Below, piece by piece: positions 63,225 to 64,000 of a DNA stretch of 64,000 bases. Within the stretch, counting starts at the first letter, position 1, and every line of letters begins with the position of its first letter. The stretch lies in contig CP154956.1 of the NCBI GenBank assembly GCA_039621445.1, positions 24,974,743-25,038,742 of the forward strand, written 5' to 3'. The notes beneath the pieces were generated by a model. The model did no database searches. It worked only from the letters and a program-made list of their open reading frames with translations, and was not told the origin of the DNA. Both the position numbers and the translations under genes were made by a program. Origin of the DNA: Euglena gracilis. Taxonomy: Eukaryota > Euglenida > Euglenophyceae > Euglenales.

Positions 63225-64000
63225 CTACTTCATCTGGCCAGCCACTCTGCCCAGTGGCTTATGAGCGTTTGGCACGATTGTGCGAACTGCGCCTTCCGCA
63301 GTTTGCCAGAAAGTACCTCGAAGGCAGTTGGCGCAGAGCAGTGGTACATTGCTACCATCTCGCTCCGTGTAGTGGAAATTGTGCTTGTGGGTCCAACTGT
63401 CCACGCACTTGGCACATACCAAGGCGGCACAGTTGGGACGTATACATCCTTGTGGAACGATTTCCGATCCACAGGATTGCACACGTGGACGAGGGGTAAT
63501 CCCAAGTCAGGTGCACTGTTGTACATCTTGTGGCAGACAGTGCAAAGCCATACAAAACGGTTTTCCGTCGTTCTGTCGACGAGGAATTCCTCGCCGAACT
63601 ATTGGGCCAAAACGCGTGGGGATATGGAACTGTAATAATTGCAGGTCACGTTCTGATCAAAGGACCATTTTCGACCCTGACAGAACAGTGGCTCAATACA
63701 TCGATTGAGACATTGATTTGTCCTCAATTTGTGGTCGATCATCATGTACCTGTTTTTCAGGTCATGAGTCTCAGGATCATCCTGAGTGATCGCGTTCCAG
63801 TCGATAATGACTTCGTCTTCCGAGGGTGTCTCAGCTGTGGAGGCGCGGGATTTTCCCTGCCCCTTTGGCTGAGGTTTCGGCTGTGAGGTTTTCCCATAGC
63901 CGGATGACGCGACGTGCGTGAATCCTTGTCCCGAGGTTGATCCCCGAGAAGAGGATGCAGCACCCTGGCTGCCAGCACCACCACCGCCTTTCGGTGGTGG
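63225..64000 (-). pseudogene. Cys/His-rich protein remnant, runs off the window
   Basis: Read from 64,000 down, the frame is open through a Gly/Ser-rich and Lys/Gln-rich linker (KPQPKGQGKSRASTAETPS), SEDEVIIDWNAITQDDPET and KNRYMMIDHKLRTNQC to a TAG near 63,600. The same frame continues with VWLCTVCHKMYNSAP and LVHVCNP. After a frameshift comes CIRPNCAALVCAKCVDSWTH, KHNFHYTERDG and PLLCANCL. The spacing of CxxC, HxH and CxxC pairs suggests several zinc-binding sites. I cannot name the family. At least one stop and one frameshift break it. Confidence 0.4.

Overview
The window is nuclear DNA from a eukaryote that I cannot name, probably a protist or alga. The evidence is a split gene with long repeat-filled introns, exons rich in G or C at third codon positions, short TTAGGG/CCCTAA-type telomere motifs, several non-LTR retrotransposons and large amounts of satellite DNA. 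There are no prokaryote-style operons, and I recognised no tRNA or rRNA. Gene models are hand-built from motif matches, reading phase and splice sites. Most long open frames in the window are artefacts of stop-poor repeats.

Layout. From 1 to 8.1 kb is low-coding DNA with a retroelement RNase H remnant (651-1049), a small family of repeats carrying TTAGGG-like motifs (2.0-3.9 kb) and a possible 3' end of an unidentified plus-strand gene (6.3-7.9 kb). From 8.1 to 23.9 kb there is no gene. It is a nested satellite: a palindrome centre (TTG/CATA loop), then a tandem array of about 206-bp monomers, then a GGGCC-rich satellite, then inverted 206-bp copies leading into the next palindrome. The cycle is seen nearly three times (centres near 8.43, 13.56 and 18.33 kb). 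The last GGGCC block is interrupted by a MITE-like insert, and the tract ends in about 1 kb of CATA repeat.

From 25.5 to 47.0 kb is the one gene I can identify. It is a plus-strand homologue of LMBRD2 (LMBR1 domain-containing protein 2, a multi-pass membrane protein) in about 14 exons over 21.5 kb. Wherever I could place both exon boundaries the phases agree. Its 5' splice sites are mostly GTGTGY-like, not GTRAGT. The introns hold inverted repeats, duplicated segments, microsatellites and one unidentified coding remnant (41.2-42.2 kb, minus strand).

From 48.8 to 61.4 kb is a cluster of non-LTR retrotransposons whose enzyme has reverse transcriptase, a CCHC knuckle and a C-terminal restriction-like endonuclease. 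Copy A is the plus-strand 3' end, intact from an assembly gap to its stop. Copy B is minus strand, long, with a 2A-like peptide and C2H2 finger, and is broken. Copy C is plus strand, 5'-truncated and frameshifted. Three copies of one structured 3' terminal block, without poly(A), mark element ends. From 61.4 to 64.0 kb is unassigned sequence with coding-like remnants, including a Cys/His-rich one on the minus strand that runs off the window.
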